From NCBI GenBank assembly GCA_001791275.1, contig MGEH01000018.1, forward strand, positions 1 through 64,000: 64,000 nucleotides of DNA. Direction: 5' to 3'. The stretch's first letter is position 1. Every line of letters begins with the position of its first letter. This DNA comes from Candidatus Uhrbacteria bacterium RIFCSPHIGHO2_12_FULL_60_25 (GTDB lineage Bacteria > Patescibacteriota > Patescibacteriia > 2-12-FULL-60-25). This document shows, piece by piece, positions 7,130 to 16,445 of this stretch. A program made the position numbers and the translations under genes. Under the pieces are notes generated by a model, which saw only the letters and a list, made by a program, of their open reading frames with translations, did not search any database and was not told where the DNA came from.

Positions 7130-9685
7130 ATGCAAGACAAGATCGTCATCAAGGGCGCGCGCGAGCATAACCTCAAGAATATTTCGCTTGAGCTGCCGCG
7201 CAACAAGATGATCGTATTTACCGGCCTGTCCGGCTCCGGCAAGTCGAGTTTGGCGTTCGATACGATTTTCGCCGAAGGACAGCGGCGCTACGTCGAGTCG
7301 TTAAGTGCGTACGCCCGTCAATTTTTAGGCCAGATGGACAAGCCGGACGTGGATGAGATCGAAGGCCTGTCACCGGCTATCTCCATCGATCAGAAGGCGC
7401 ACAGCGCGAACCCGCGTTCCACGGTCGCCACGATCACGGAGATCTACGACTACATGCGCGTGCTCTACGCGCGCGTGGGCAAGCCGCACTGTCCGGTCTG
7501 CGGCAAGCCTATCCGCCGTCTCACGTCCGAGCAGATCGTGGACGCGATTTTGAAACGCACGGTCGAGATCCACACGAATCCGCAGGAGATCAAGAAGCGG
7601 AAAGGGGACTTCACGAACGAGATCGTCGTGCTCGCCCCGGCGGTCCGCGGGCGGAAAGGGGAGTACATGCAGCTCCTCCAGGATTTCTATCACGACGGAT
7701 TCCTCGAAGCGCGCGTGGATGGGACCGTCGTCTCGCTCCGGAGCCGCGTCCCGCTCCGTAAGTTTCAGCAGCACACGATCGAGCTCATTGTGGACCGCGT
7801 GCCGCTCGGCTGGCCGGTCGAACAGAACAAACAGCTCCGGTCGCGTCTCGCCGAAGCGGTCGAGATGGCGCTCGAGCGCGGCAATGACACGGTGAACGCC
7901 GTCTTGGACGACGAATCGGAGATGCTCATGAGCTCGCGTTTCTCCTGCCCGGACGACGGGTTCGCGTTCCCGGAGATCGAGCCCCGTCTCTTTTCATTCA
8001 ACTCGCCGTACGGCGCCTGTCCAACCTGTAACGGTCTCGGAACGAAAGAACTGTTTTCCGAAGAGGTCTGCCCGGCCTGCAACGGCGCACGCCTGCGCAC
8101 CGAGTCCATGCACGTGCTGGTCAACGGGAAGAACATCGTGGAGAGCGTCCGCGAGAACATCAGCGCGTCGCACGCCTTCTATACGGGTCTCGACCTGAAT
8201 GAGACGGATCAAGCGATCTCGGCGCCGATCCTGCGAGAGATCCTGGCGCGTCTGCAATTCCTGCTCGACGTCGGCCTCCATTACCTCACGCTCGACCGCA
8301 TCGCGGGGTCGCTCTCCGGCGGCGAAGCGCAGCGCATCCGTCTCGCGTCACAGATCGGATCCCGCCTGGTCGGGACGCTCTACATTCTCGACGAACCGAC
8401 GATCGGCCTGCATCAGCGCGACAACGTGAAGCTCATCGAGACGCTGGAGAAGCTGCGCGATCTCGGCAACACGATCATCGTCGTCGAACACGACGAGGAT
8501 ACGATTTCCGCGTCGGATTACCTGGTCGACATCGGTCCGGGTGCCGGCAGGCACGGCGGAGAGATCGTGGCGGCCGGGCCCATGCCGAAGGTCCTGCAGC
8601 ACAAGGGCAGCCTCACGTGCGCGTACCTGCGAGGGGACGCGTCCATTCCGATGCCGAAGAAGCGTCGTGCGGACGCGTCCACCTTTCTCGAGGTACGTGG
8701 TGCGCTGGAAAACAACTTGAAGAACATCAACGTCAAAATTCCTCTGAAGCGTTTTGTCTGCGTCACGGGCGTGTCCGGATCGGGGAAGTCAACGCTCATG
8801 ATCGACATCATCTACCGCGCACTGGCACGTGAATTGAACGGCGCTCTGGTCGAACCAGGCCGTCACAAGGCGATCCAAGGGATGAACTGGCTTGACAAAA
8901 TCGTTGACGTGGACCAGTCGCCGATCGGGCGCACGCCGCGATCCAATCCGGCCACGTACACGGGCATCTGGAACCACGTGCGGGACCTGTTCGCAATGAC
9001 TCCGGAGGCCAGAGTCCGCGCGTATACGAAAGGGCGGTTCAGTTTCAACGTCCAGGGCGGGCGGTGCGAGCACTGCGAGGGTAACGGGCAGATTGCGATC
9101 GAGATGCACTTCCTCCCGACAGTTTTCGTCCAATGCGACGTGTGCAAGGGGCGCCGCTTTGGCCGCGAGACGCTCGAAGTCAAATATCGCAACAAGAACA
9201 TCCACGAGGTCCTCACCATGACCGTGGAGGAAGCGAACGGGTTCTTCTCCGACATCCCGCCCATCCATGACAAGACGAAGATTCTCGAGGAAGTCGGGCT
9301 CGGGTACATCCAATTGGGTCAGTCCGCAACCACGCTGTCCGGCGGGGAAGCGCAACGCATCAAACTCGCGGCCGAGCTCGCCCGTCGCGATACGGGGAAG
9401 ACGTTCTACCTTTTCGACGAGCCGACCACGGGTCTGCACTTCGAAGACATTCGAAAATTTCTTGAGGTCCTCCACCGTCTCGTCAATCGCGGAAACTCCG
9501 TCGTGGTCATCGAACACAACCTGGATGTGATCAAGAATGCGGACTGGATCATTGATCTCGGTCCCGAAGGCGGAGACGATGGGGGTCGAGTCGTCGCGCA
9601 AGGAACGCCCGAAGACGTGGCTAAGAACAAGAATAGCTATACGGGGCAGTATTTGAGGAAGGCGCTCAAAATGAAATCCCAATGA
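7130..9685 (+). CDS. uvrA: Excinuclease ABC subunit A (short form)
   Basis: DNA-damage recognition ATPase of nucleotide excision repair. The 851-residue product carries two ABC modules: Walker [10 protein letters not shown] near residue 32 and GVSGSGKST near 547, and the signature LSGGEAQRI twice. It has zinc-type motifs [20 protein letters not shown] and [14 protein letters not shown]. It is about 90 residues shorter than typical UvrA: after the first zinc module (CPDDGF to [10 protein letters not shown]) the sequence passes almost directly to CPACNGARL, omitting the usual intervening segment. The first CxxC of that module reads CPDD, so one zinc ligand is absent or replaced. uvrC lies 11.4 kb downstream across the accessory island. 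Confidence 0.97.
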   Translation: MQDKIVIKGAREHNLKNISLELPRNKMIVFTGLSGSGKSSLAFDTIFAEGQRRYVESLSAYARQFLGQMDKPDVDEIEGLSPAISIDQKAHSANPRSTVATITEIYDYMRVLYARVGKPHCPVCGKPIRRLTSEQIVDAILKRTVEIHTNPQEIKKRKGDFTNEIVVLAPAVRGRKGEYMQLLQDFYHDGFLEARVDGTVVSLRSRVPLRKFQQHTIELIVDRVPLGWPVEQNKQLRSRLAEAVEMALERGNDTVNAVLDDESEMLMSSRFSCPDDGFAFPEIEPRLFSFNSPYGACPTCNGLGTKELFSEEVCPACNGARLRTESMHVLVNGKNIVESVRENISASHAFYTGLDLNETDQAISAPILREILARLQFLLDVGLHYLTLDRIAGSLSGGEAQRIRLASQIGSRLVGTLYILDEPTIGLHQRDNVKLIETLEKLRDLGNTIIVVEHDEDTISASDYLVDIGPGAGRHGGEIVAAGPMPKVLQHKGSLTCAYLRGDASIPMPKKRRADASTFLEVRGALENNLKNINVKIPLKRFVCVTGVSGSGKSTLMIDIIYRALARELNGALVEPGRHKAIQGMNWLDKIVDVDQSPIGRTPRSNPATYTGIWNHVRDLFAMTPEARVRAYTKGRFSFNVQGGRCEHCEGNGQIAIEMHFLPTVFVQCDVCKGRRFGRETLEVKYRNKNIHEVLTMTVEEANGFFSDIPPIHDKTKILEEVGLGYIQLGQSATTLSGGEAQRIKLAAELARRDTGKTFYLFDEPTTGLHFEDIRKFLEVLHRLVNRGNSVVVIEHNLDVIKNADWIIDLGPEGGDDGGRVVAQGTPEDVAKNKNSYTGQYLRKALKMKSQ

Positions 9686-9695
9686 CCAGATATTA

Positions 9696-9730
9696 AAAGC
9701 CCCCGCTCCGTAGAAGCACGAAGCGGGGGA
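9696..9730 (-). terminator. Terminator of the mTERF-like gene
   Basis: Eight-bp stem CCCCCGCT/AGCGGGGG (9700-9707 with 9722-9729), seven bases after the minus-strand stop and followed on that strand by CTTTTAAT. It also separates the converging uvrA. Confidence 0.8.
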
Positions 9731-9736
9731 CGTCTG

Positions 9737-12325
9737 TCAGCGTTTTCGCGAACATGTTCGCCGTGTATTGATCAGGCGCACGAACGCGGCGCGCGAAGGC
9801 GCATGCAGGTTTTTCAGGAGCGTCTGTCCTGGGCGTTCGCCCATGTCGAGGAGCAGTTCCAGACGGAAGGCGATTTCCTGCGTGGGGCAGAACACACGGC
9901 TCCACGCCAGGCAGGGGTCGAGGGAGCGCGGATTCATGTGCAGCTCGTCGTATTCGATGGCCAAGCTCCGTCGCTCGTTGATCGTCTTGCGGAGCGCGTC
10001 GGGATGCAGGAAGAGCGCCATGCGCGAATCCGGGTCGCGCAGATTCCTCATCACGTCCTCCTGCCCCAGCCGGTACGACGCCAACAACCAGTACGCGAGC
10101 GCCAGCGGTCGAGCGTCGTCCGTGAGGAGTTCAGGATATTGTTGGAGGAACGTCTTCGCGTTTCCTGCTCTGAACCCGCTCACGCGCAACACGCCCAATG
10201 CTTCCTCGGTCGTGTGTTCCGATCGCGTCGGATCAGGATCAAGCGCATGCACGCCCACGGCGATGCGTTTTGCTTCAGCCGCCTGGTCCGGTGTGAGTCC
10301 TTCCCGCGTCTCCGTGAGCGTCCGCCTCTTGCCGTCGGTCGTCGGAAGATGCGAGTCCATGAGCGCATCGCGGTTGAACACGAGCGCGCGCGTGTTCTCA
10401 TTCAGGCGGCGCGTGAACGTGTCGCCTGAGATGCCGAGAACGGCCTTGAGCCGGATGAGCGAATGACAGAGCTGCGTCGGGTTCACGTGTTTCAGATCCG
10501 TGAATGCACGCAGGTGCAGCATGGCGTCGCGCCGGTTCCATCCGGCGAATTCAAAGGCCTGGATGGCCGTCGCGCATTCCGGCACGCTCCGTTTCGCGAT
10601 CGACGGGGGTGGGCTGTATTCATCCTCCGCACCCCGCTTCTTCGGCGGCGTTTCAGCAATTTTGTGCAGGATCCGTCGCGGGGAGACGTCAACGCGGATG
10701 CCGCGCGCTTCAAGGTTCGTGCGGCGGCGGACGAGCGCCGTGGCGCTCAGCCGCAGGGCTCGGTCCGCGCAGAGCACGAGCCGTTCCACGGCGCGTGGCG
10801 TGGGTGAGCCGAGCGCAGCGCGGATGCGCGCGCCGAGGACGTCCACGGGAACTTCCGTGATGGTCGGCGTGACCGATACGATGTAGGCGGCCACGTGCTT
10901 CTTTACACCGAAGTCGTGTACGAACATGCCGTGGAGTTCAAGGAGACGGTCAACGGCTTCTGGCGCGTACACCCGGCGGTGGGAGAGCAGGGCATCCAGT
11001 GCATGCGCGTTCCATCCGGCATCCAGAAGCCGTCCCAGAACAGCGAGGACTGCTTCTTCCGATCCGAGCCATGCGGTGAGCCAGTGGATGCGCATCATGC
11101 GCCGTTCATCGTCATAACCGAAGCCCTCGAGCTTGCGTGCGACATTGTTCATCGCCAGTGGCTTCGGAACATTTTCGTCCTCCAAGATGGACGTCGGTTC
11201 CTCGGTCGCATCCGCGTCCGGTGGTTCCGGGATGGGCTCGTCCGGTTCGTCCGGGATCGTGGCGGACAGGGTGTGCTGTGGTGATTGCCGCACGACGAGG
11301 ATGGCGGGGTTCGCATCCGGGTGTTCGCCGGATGCGATGAGTTCCGCACGGCGCAGGGCTGTGACGTCCGCGTCCTGTAGGAGAAGGGCAGGGGCTTTGA
11401 GAAGCAGTCGTTCCACGTCTGCCTGGGTTGGGAACGGGAGCGCGGCGCGGATTCGTTCCTCGAACGTCTCGAGCGATGCCTGCAGGATGGACGGTTTCTT
11501 CACGAGCATCACGATAACGCGCATGAGGGGCATGCCGAACGTCTCCGTGAGTACGCGCTGGATCTCCCTGATGCGTTCCGAACCGGCGAGTCGGAAATAG
11601 TTGTACGCGCCGAGTGCATCGCGCAGGTCGGCCTTCGTCCATCCGCTGTCGAGCAGGTCCGAAAGGAACGCGAGGCCAGCGTGGTACGATCCGAGGTCCT
11701 TGTAGAGGCGTTCGAGGTACCGCACGCACAGCGTCTCGTTGTACCGCAGGTCGCGCATGAGCTGTTCGAGCCGGTTCCGCGCCGTCTGTTCCGCCTGGAG
11801 CGCATGCCAGAGCGCCGGGTGGTCTAACTGGTACGTCGCTTCGGTGATGCCGCGCGCCACGCACTCGCTCACGATCACGGGATTGAGCGAGAAGTACGCC
11901 GGGAAGGCGTACAGGAACGTCCAGCGGCGCGCGTTGTCCGGAACGAGTTTGGCGGCGCTCTCGAGGAGCGCCGAGAACGTCTCGCCGTCAACGGTGAACG
12001 TCTTCGGCGAGCGGCGCATCATGCGCAGCACGTCCTGCCGGCTCAGTCCCTGGCAGAGGTTCAGGATGCGCGAGACGCGCGGTTCCACGTTTCCGATCGA
12101 GGACCGGTAGTCCGCGGGATTGTCGCGGAGAATCTCTTCCGCCAGATCGGGGCCGAACACGGCGGACATGGCGTCCACCATGGAGCAGGCTTCCTCGGCC
12201 GAGAGGGAGTTGAACGCGCCGATGCGGCGCAGCTGGATGATCAGATTGGGGTCCAGCCCCAGGCGCCGCCCAACGGCGACGTAGGCGTCGATGGGCGTTG
12301 CGGTATTCCGCGCATCGTCGTTCAT
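9737..12325 (-). CDS. mTERF-like helical-repeat protein, unknown function
   Basis: I recognise no named bacterial family. The 862-residue product is almost entirely helical and consists of recurring units of about 30-35 residues. The pattern is 'V-x-R-x-L-x-L ... x-x-x-P-x-L-x' with a helix-turn-helix feel: RVSRILNLCQGLSRQDVLRMMRRSPKTF, VERLLLKAPALLL, GNAKTFLQQYPELL. These resemble mTERF (mitochondrial/chloroplast transcription termination factor) repeats, which bind nucleic acid. An acidic Pro-rich linker lies near residues 355-390. A Shine-Dalgarno AAAGGAA precedes the ATG. It is monocistronic, with its own terminator. Nucleic-acid binding is inferred from the repeat pattern only. Confidence 0.8.
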   Translation of the reverse strand: MNDDARNTATPIDAYVAVGRRLGLDPNLIIQLRRIGAFNSLSAEEACSMVDAMSAVFGPDLAEEILRDNPADYRSSIGNVEPRVSRILNLCQGLSRQDVLRMMRRSPKTFTVDGETFSALLESAAKLVPDNARRWTFLYAFPAYFSLNPVIVSECVARGITEATYQLDHPALWHALQAEQTARNRLEQLMRDLRYNETLCVRYLERLYKDLGSYHAGLAFLSDLLDSGWTKADLRDALGAYNYFRLAGSERIREIQRVLTETFGMPLMRVIVMLVKKPSILQASLETFEERIRAALPFPTQADVERLLLKAPALLLQDADVTALRRAELIASGEHPDANPAILVVRQSPQHTLSATIPDEPDEPIPEPPDADATEEPTSILEDENVPKPLAMNNVARKLEGFGYDDERRMMRIHWLTAWLGSEEAVLAVLGRLLDAGWNAHALDALLSHRRVYAPEAVDRLLELHGMFVHDFGVKKHVAAYIVSVTPTITEVPVDVLGARIRAALGSPTPRAVERLVLCADRALRLSATALVRRRTNLEARGIRVDVSPRRILHKIAETPPKKRGAEDEYSPPPSIAKRSVPECATAIQAFEFAGWNRRDAMLHLRAFTDLKHVNPTQLCHSLIRLKAVLGISGDTFTRRLNENTRALVFNRDALMDSHLPTTDGKRRTLTETREGLTPDQAAEAKRIAVGVHALDPDPTRSEHTTEEALGVLRVSGFRAGNAKTFLQQYPELLTDDARPLALAYWLLASYRLGQEDVMRNLRDPDSRMALFLHPDALRKTINERRSLAIEYDELHMNPRSLDPCLAWSRVFCPTQEIAFRLELLLDMGERPGQTLLKNLHAPSRAAFVRLINTRRTCSRKR

Positions 12326-12413
12326 GACGATTCCTTTCTGTATGGAGTTGGTTTTTCAAAGGGACGTTCCGGGCATTCAAACATGAAATGACGGTGCCGT
12401 CGAGATGTCTCAT

Positions 12414-12451
12414 ATAGAAAGGAGCCGACCGTCGAGGATGACGGACGGCTC
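12414..12451 (-). terminator. Terminator of the 12464-13075 gene
   Basis: Stem arms 12422-12434 and 12439-12451 with two mismatches, then CTTTCTAT on the minus strand. The apex contains GTCGAGG, shared with the hairpins at 13215-13243 and 20471-20500. Confidence 0.75.
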
Positions 12452-12463
12452 GCAGATAAGAGC

Positions 12464-13075
12464 TCAATTGTCGTTGTCTTTGAACGTGCGCGAGTTTTTC
12501 ACTTGCTCGCGCAGTGCGTTGAAGTTCGAATCGAGCAACGTGGCCAGCTCACGCAGCATCATGACACGGGGCTTGCCCGCTGGCTGGCGCAACACCATAC
12601 GCGCGACGAACTCCGGACGGAACTTGCCCGCGGTGTACGCCATGATGGCGCCGATCACCGACACCTTGTTCTTGGAGGCGGGAATGCGCAGTCGCTTGAT
12701 GATCTCGTCGCGCTTGGCGGCATGTTTCTTCTCCCCGTCCGCCTTGGCCCGGAGGAGTTCCATGCGGATGCCGTCCTTCACGATCACCTCCGCTTCCCGT
12801 GCATCCCGCCGTCGGTCGGTTGTCTGTGTCGACTTCTTGGCTGATGCGGAGCTCTTCTTTTGGGATGGCACCACGAGTGGTCTGTTGACCATGCCGTTTT
12901 TCTCACTTCCGTTCGCGCTCCCGATGGCCGCATGTGAGTGGCCGTTGGCGGCCAGCACGTACAGTCGATTGAATCCGGCCTGATGCTTGCGGCTCAAGCA
13001 GCTGATCGCCGGGGCAAGCAGGGTGCGAATGGCCGTGAGCTCGTCGAGAGTCGTTGCGCCGTGTGTTCTGGGCAT
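12464..13075 (-). CDS. Island protein sharing a C-terminal domain with its upstream neighbour
   Basis: Unrecognised 203-residue protein. The N-terminal third is helical (LDELTAIRTLLAPAISCLSRKHQAGFNRLY) and is followed by a Ser/Lys-rich linker. Residues about 105-200 match the last 100 residues of the adjacent 13267-15003 product. Shared positions include R-x-x-L-L-R-A, G-x-I-x-x-x-T-A-x-x-F-R-P-x-F-x-A-R, then P-A, then L-x-E-L-A-T-L and L-R-x-x-x-K. A GGAG Shine-Dalgarno precedes the ATG, a TTGACG/TAAGAA promoter lies upstream, and a terminator follows. The shared domain may be a nucleic-acid or protein-binding module; this is a guess. Confidence 0.8.
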   Translation of the reverse strand: MPRTHGATTLDELTAIRTLLAPAISCLSRKHQAGFNRLYVLAANGHSHAAIGSANGSEKNGMVNRPLVVPSQKKSSASAKKSTQTTDRRRDAREAEVIVKDGIRMELLRAKADGEKKHAAKRDEIIKRLRIPASKNKVSVIGAIMAYTAGKFRPEFVARMVLRQPAGKPRVMMLRELATLLDSNFNALREQVKNSRTFKDNDN

Positions 13076-13132
13076 GTTCGCTCCATGGATTTTGAAGTGC
13101 GATAATGGCGTTTTGTGTCGATATTCATGAGG

Positions 13133-13161
13133 TTCTTATCAAAGAGAACGCGTTGCGTCAA
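13133..13161 (-). promoter_or_regulatory. Promoter of the 12464-13075 gene
   Basis: On the minus strand TTGACG (13161-13156), 17-base spacer, TAAGAA (13138-13133), about 58 bases before the ATG. Just upstream a short direct repeat AGGATGAC occurs twice (about 13164-13179). Confidence 0.5.
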
Positions 13162-13210
13162 CCAGGATGACAGGATGACAGGAGGGTGAGATCGCAGGTT
13201 TGCAGGGAAC

Positions 13211-13243
13211 GAAAGAGCCGCACGTCGAGGGGACGTGCGGCTC
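13211..13243 (-). terminator. Terminator of the 13267-15003 gene
   Basis: Perfect 12-bp stem (13215-13226 with 13232-13243), then TTTCGTTCC on the minus strand. The loop again carries GTCGAGG. Confidence 0.8.
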
Positions 13244-13266
13244 GGTGAGGCGCCGACGACTTAGGG

Positions 13267-15003
13267 TCAGTCGGTGAGCCTCGAGGCAATTTCCTTGGCT
13301 TCGGTGCGAAGCTTCTTCACGGGCATGGAGTAGAGCGTGGCAAGCTCCGTGAGCAAGGACTCGTGCTGGTCGGCCGGCAGATCCTTGAGAAGACGAGCGA
13401 TGAATCCGGGGCGGAACCGCGCCGCCGTGCCGGCGATCAGGCTGCCAAGCGTGCGCCTGCCGGGCCCATCGGGTTTCACACCGTACAGGGTCAGGATCGT
13501 GTCCTGCGCGGTTCTGTAGTCGAGCGGTCCCTTGTGCCTGGCGCGCAGGAGATTGAGTCGGTGTTCGTCCGTCTGCTTGAGCGGCACCACATGACCGTTG
13601 ATGTGCATGCCTATTGCACGCGAGAGATTGATCTTGCGCTTGGGCGCGGGCGCCGCTCTGGCAGCCGGAGTTGCGGGAGTCTCGCGCTTGGACGCGCGCG
13701 GTTGCTTGCCTTGTCCGGCCACGGGTTGCGCGGTGTCGGGCGCCGGCCCGACGGCCTCGGCGAGCGCGTCGACGGCCGCGCGCATGTGCTTGAGATGCGC
13801 ATGGACGTCTGCAGGCATCGCGCCGGATGTGCCAGCCAGGTCGCAGAGCCGGTCGAAGTCTGCGCGCAGTTCGCTGTTCAACGCGCCCAGAAAGGGCGCG
13901 AAGCGCTGGCGGATGCCGGCGATGGTCGCCGCGTTGTTCGGGGTCGGTTCGGTCACGTGTTCCTCCTGTGGGTTTGGATGCTCGGATGTGGGATTCGGAT
14001 GTGCGGACGTTTGGTCGACGACCGCCGAAGTACGTGCGGGGAGGTGACTCGTTTCGCGCACCTGCTGGTGCCAGATCGAGGCGATCTCGTCGCCGTGCAC
14101 GATGCTGAACGGCGCCTTGAGCATGACTTTGGCGAGCATTGCCGCGGCTTCAGCCATGTCCATCGGCTCGTTGTGCGTCTGCAAGCGGAAGAGGAGCGTC
14201 CGCATGCGGAAGTTCGACTCGTCCGACCAGTACACGTAGCGCTCCACATGTGAAGGGAGGGTGATGACCGACCCTTGCTGCATGAGCTTGAGGTAGCGGC
14301 GTTCGCCCCGCTCACGGAAGCGCAGGAAGTGCATGAGCGGGTAGCGCTCTTTGCGCGCTTCGTAACGCGCGCCTTCCCGCCGGATTGCGGAGAATGCGAG
14401 GAGCAGATAGAGGAGCGCGCCCGCTTCACGCAGGGCGACCTTCTCCGGATCCGCTCTCACGCCTTCTCTGATCACCGGTTCCTGCGAGTGCAGGTCCACC
14501 AGGTTGCTCCAGAGTTCGTTCCAGTGGGAGCCGAACAGCCGCGCGCAGATGCGCTGCACGAGTTTTGGTTCGTTCAGGCTTCGATTGCCCCGCTGGTCCG
14601 CCATCGTGACGGCCAGGATCCGACCCTTGCCGTTCAACAGAAGCGGCAGGATGTTCGTCAGATCTCGAATGGATGGTTCCACGGTTCCGCACAGATCGAG
14701 GTGGAACATGTCCAGACGGGCCTGGTTGTCGTTCGCTTTGTGGACCGCGGTCGGCAGGTCGGCGAGGGCGCGCACGTGATTGGCGAGCGGGTACGCATGG
14801 CGCAGTTTTCGCGCGCTGGCCGGGTCGTGTTCGACGAGCCAGCAGTGCGTCGGGGGGATGTGTAGCGACCGCCAGCGCTCGTACTCGAGCCCGGCGCCGC
14901 CCATGGTGGCGATCTGCGCGTGTACAAGTGACACGCAGTCCGCCAACAGCGTCAGGATTTGATCGATCACGCGCTGCTTGCTGGTAAGGCTAGCTGGGTC
15001 CAT
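13267..15003 (-). CDS. Rossmann/methyltransferase-like protein with island-specific C-terminal domain
   Basis: Unrecognised 578-residue protein. The N-terminal third looks like a class I methyltransferase fold. A loop ATMGGAGLEYERW is followed by the strand HCWLVEHDPASARKL, whose acidic end is typical of motif II. Then come DMFHLDLCG, resembling motif IV, and LNGKGRILAVTMADQRG. A helical middle follows, then an Ala/Pro/Lys-rich linker near 420-455. The last 100 residues form the domain shared with the 12464-13075 product (GSLIAGTAARFRPGFIARLL). An in-frame GTG at 15012 is an alternative start; neither start has a clear Shine-Dalgarno. Methyltransferase activity is not shown by catalytic motifs. 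Confidence 0.75.
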   Translation of the reverse strand: MDPASLTSKQRVIDQILTLLADCVSLVHAQIATMGGAGLEYERWRSLHIPPTHCWLVEHDPASARKLRHAYPLANHVRALADLPTAVHKANDNQARLDMFHLDLCGTVEPSIRDLTNILPLLLNGKGRILAVTMADQRGNRSLNEPKLVQRICARLFGSHWNELWSNLVDLHSQEPVIREGVRADPEKVALREAGALLYLLLAFSAIRREGARYEARKERYPLMHFLRFRERGERRYLKLMQQGSVITLPSHVERYVYWSDESNFRMRTLLFRLQTHNEPMDMAEAAAMLAKVMLKAPFSIVHGDEIASIWHQQVRETSHLPARTSAVVDQTSAHPNPTSEHPNPQEEHVTEPTPNNAATIAGIRQRFAPFLGALNSELRADFDRLCDLAGTSGAMPADVHAHLKHMRAAVDALAEAVGPAPDTAQPVAGQGKQPRASKRETPATPAARAAPAPKRKINLSRAIGMHINGHVVPLKQTDEHRLNLLRARHKGPLDYRTAQDTILTLYGVKPDGPGRRTLGSLIAGTAARFRPGFIARLLKDLPADQHESLLTELATLYSMPVKKLRTEAKEIASRLTD

Positions 15004-15074
15004 TGAAGTCACGCTTGGGTTGGGGTTGGGAGTTGGGGTGAAAAGTACGCCCCTGAAAGGCAGGGGAACGGATG

Positions 15075-15103
15075 AATCTATCAGGAATTGTCGGTTCGGT
15101 CAA
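15075..15103 (-). promoter_or_regulatory. Promoter of the 13267-15003 gene (divergent pair)
   Basis: TTGACC (15103-15098), 17-base spacer, TAGATT (15080-15075) on the minus strand. It is divergent from the promoter at 15187-15215. Confidence 0.65.
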
Positions 15104-15186
15104 GAGCGGTCTTTCCGCGTATTCTTGGCTTAATGGAGTGACGGAATGCGTCTCCGGAGCCGCCCGTCGCAAGCCGTCTGTCTGAC

Positions 15187-15215
15187 TTGACAGTTTGCCT
15201 GATTTTCGATAGGGT
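15187..15215 (+). promoter_or_regulatory. Promoter of the HTH-GHKL operon
   Basis: TTGACA at 15187-15192, 17-base spacer, TAGGGT at 15210-15215, about 78 bases before the ATG at 15294. Confidence 0.65.
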
Positions 15216-15293
15216 CACTTGAAACTTGGAACGCGTTTCCAAGCGGACATTCGACAACCCATCACTTCAACAACCTTCCCACATGGAGCGACC

Positions 15294-16445
15294 ATGGGAG
15301 CAAGTGACAACATCCTGAAGGGCATTCAAGAGGCGCGGGACGCCATGCTCAAGATATCGCCGCTCCAGAAGGAGCTGCGCCACCTCGTCCGCCAACGGTT
15401 GGACAAGGAGGGCTGGAACGTGGGTGAGGCCGCCCGATATGGCGGCACCTCATGGACCGACCTGAAGCGTTTTCTCGACGGCACGGGGGCTGTGGCGAGC
15501 GACAAGAAGCTCGCGGCATTCGGGAAGATTGCCAAGCGCGCAGATCTGGCGACGGAGATTGGGCGATACGTTCAACGTTTCTCGGCGACGCGGTTTCTCG
15601 TCATGTCGCTGTTCAGCAAGGACGTCATCAGGACGGCCTTTGACCTCATTGAGCAGTACGTTGCGAAGCAGCCGATCCGCATGGAGGACTATGCGAATGT
15701 GTTCGGCGAGTACGCGCCGATCGTGACCGGTGTGCTGGTGTACGCGTACGACGGCTGCAAGAAGCTCGAGGATCCGAAGGTGCAGGAGGCGGTCACTAAC
15801 GTCCTCCTCGCCGACGACTTTGAGCATCGGGTCACGCAGGCGCTCGAGACTCATACGCGCACGATCGTGGCGGAGCGAGAGCGACTGGATTCGCTCGTGG
15901 AGCAGCTGATGCCGATGTACGGCAACAGCAAGCAGCTGGCCAAGGCGCTGAAGATCTCGGAAGACATCTTCTACCGACCTAAGGACCGTGGATCCATGGC
16001 ACTTCTGACTCGCGTGAGAGCGGTCTGCGAACACGAGCTCGCGCGGCTGCACGCCGAAGGTGGGGCGCCGCGAACACAGATCGACGCGTCTGCGCAGGTA
16101 ACGGCGCGTATCGCGACTGCAGATCCGCCTGTCCTCACGCAACAGAATTTCGCGTTCATCGATCAGGTCCCCACCAAGGACGAGCTCGCTTTCACGCGCC
16201 AGACGCTCGTGCTGGCCCGGGTGATGCTCGAACGGCTGGTGCAGATTCGCGACGACAAGAAGCGGCTGCACATTCTGAACGACTTGAGCGGTTCCGTGGA
16301 GGATCTCGTGCTGGCAGCCAAGCTGTTCAGCTATGAGTATCCCAACGGCGTTCTACGCCTGTTCGACGCCGAACGTGAAGGCATGCAACTCTCGAAACAA
16401 CAAACCGACGGCGCCCCGCGCCGTTCAACGTTCAGGAGGAAATAA
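15294..16445 (+). CDS. Predicted HTH DNA-binding protein coupled to GHKL ATPase
   Basis: Unrecognised 383-residue protein, mostly helical. Residues about 24-75 (LRHLVRQRLDKEGWNVGEAARYGG to the stretch around DLKRFLDG) look like a lambda-repressor/XRE-type helix-turn-helix. A second similar unit lies near residues 205-230 (YGNSKQLAKALKISEDIFYR). The frame is open upstream to 15219, but the ATG at 15294 is preceded by a GGAG Shine-Dalgarno (15276-15279), so it is chosen. Its last bases overlap the ATG of the GHKL ATPase gene (TAATG), and a strong AGGAGG for the latter lies inside its 3' end. It may recruit or regulate the ATPase; that is inference from coupling. Confidence 0.8.
   Translation: MGASDNILKGIQEARDAMLKISPLQKELRHLVRQRLDKEGWNVGEAARYGGTSWTDLKRFLDGTGAVASDKKLAAFGKIAKRADLATEIGRYVQRFSATRFLVMSLFSKDVIRTAFDLIEQYVAKQPIRMEDYANVFGEYAPIVTGVLVYAYDGCKKLEDPKVQEAVTNVLLADDFEHRVTQALETHTRTIVAERERLDSLVEQLMPMYGNSKQLAKALKISEDIFYRPKDRGSMALLTRVRAVCEHELARLHAEGGAPRTQIDASAQVTARIATADPPVLTQQNFAFIDQVPTKDELAFTRQTLVLARVMLERLVQIRDDKKRLHILNDLSGSVEDLVLAAKLFSYEYPNGVLRLFDAEREGMQLSKQQTDGAPRRSTFRRK

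Noticed and set aside
6739-7170. 143-codon plus-strand frame upstream of uvrA
   Set aside because: It overlaps the uvrA promoter and start in another frame and competes with a minus-strand frame that has a clear signal peptide.
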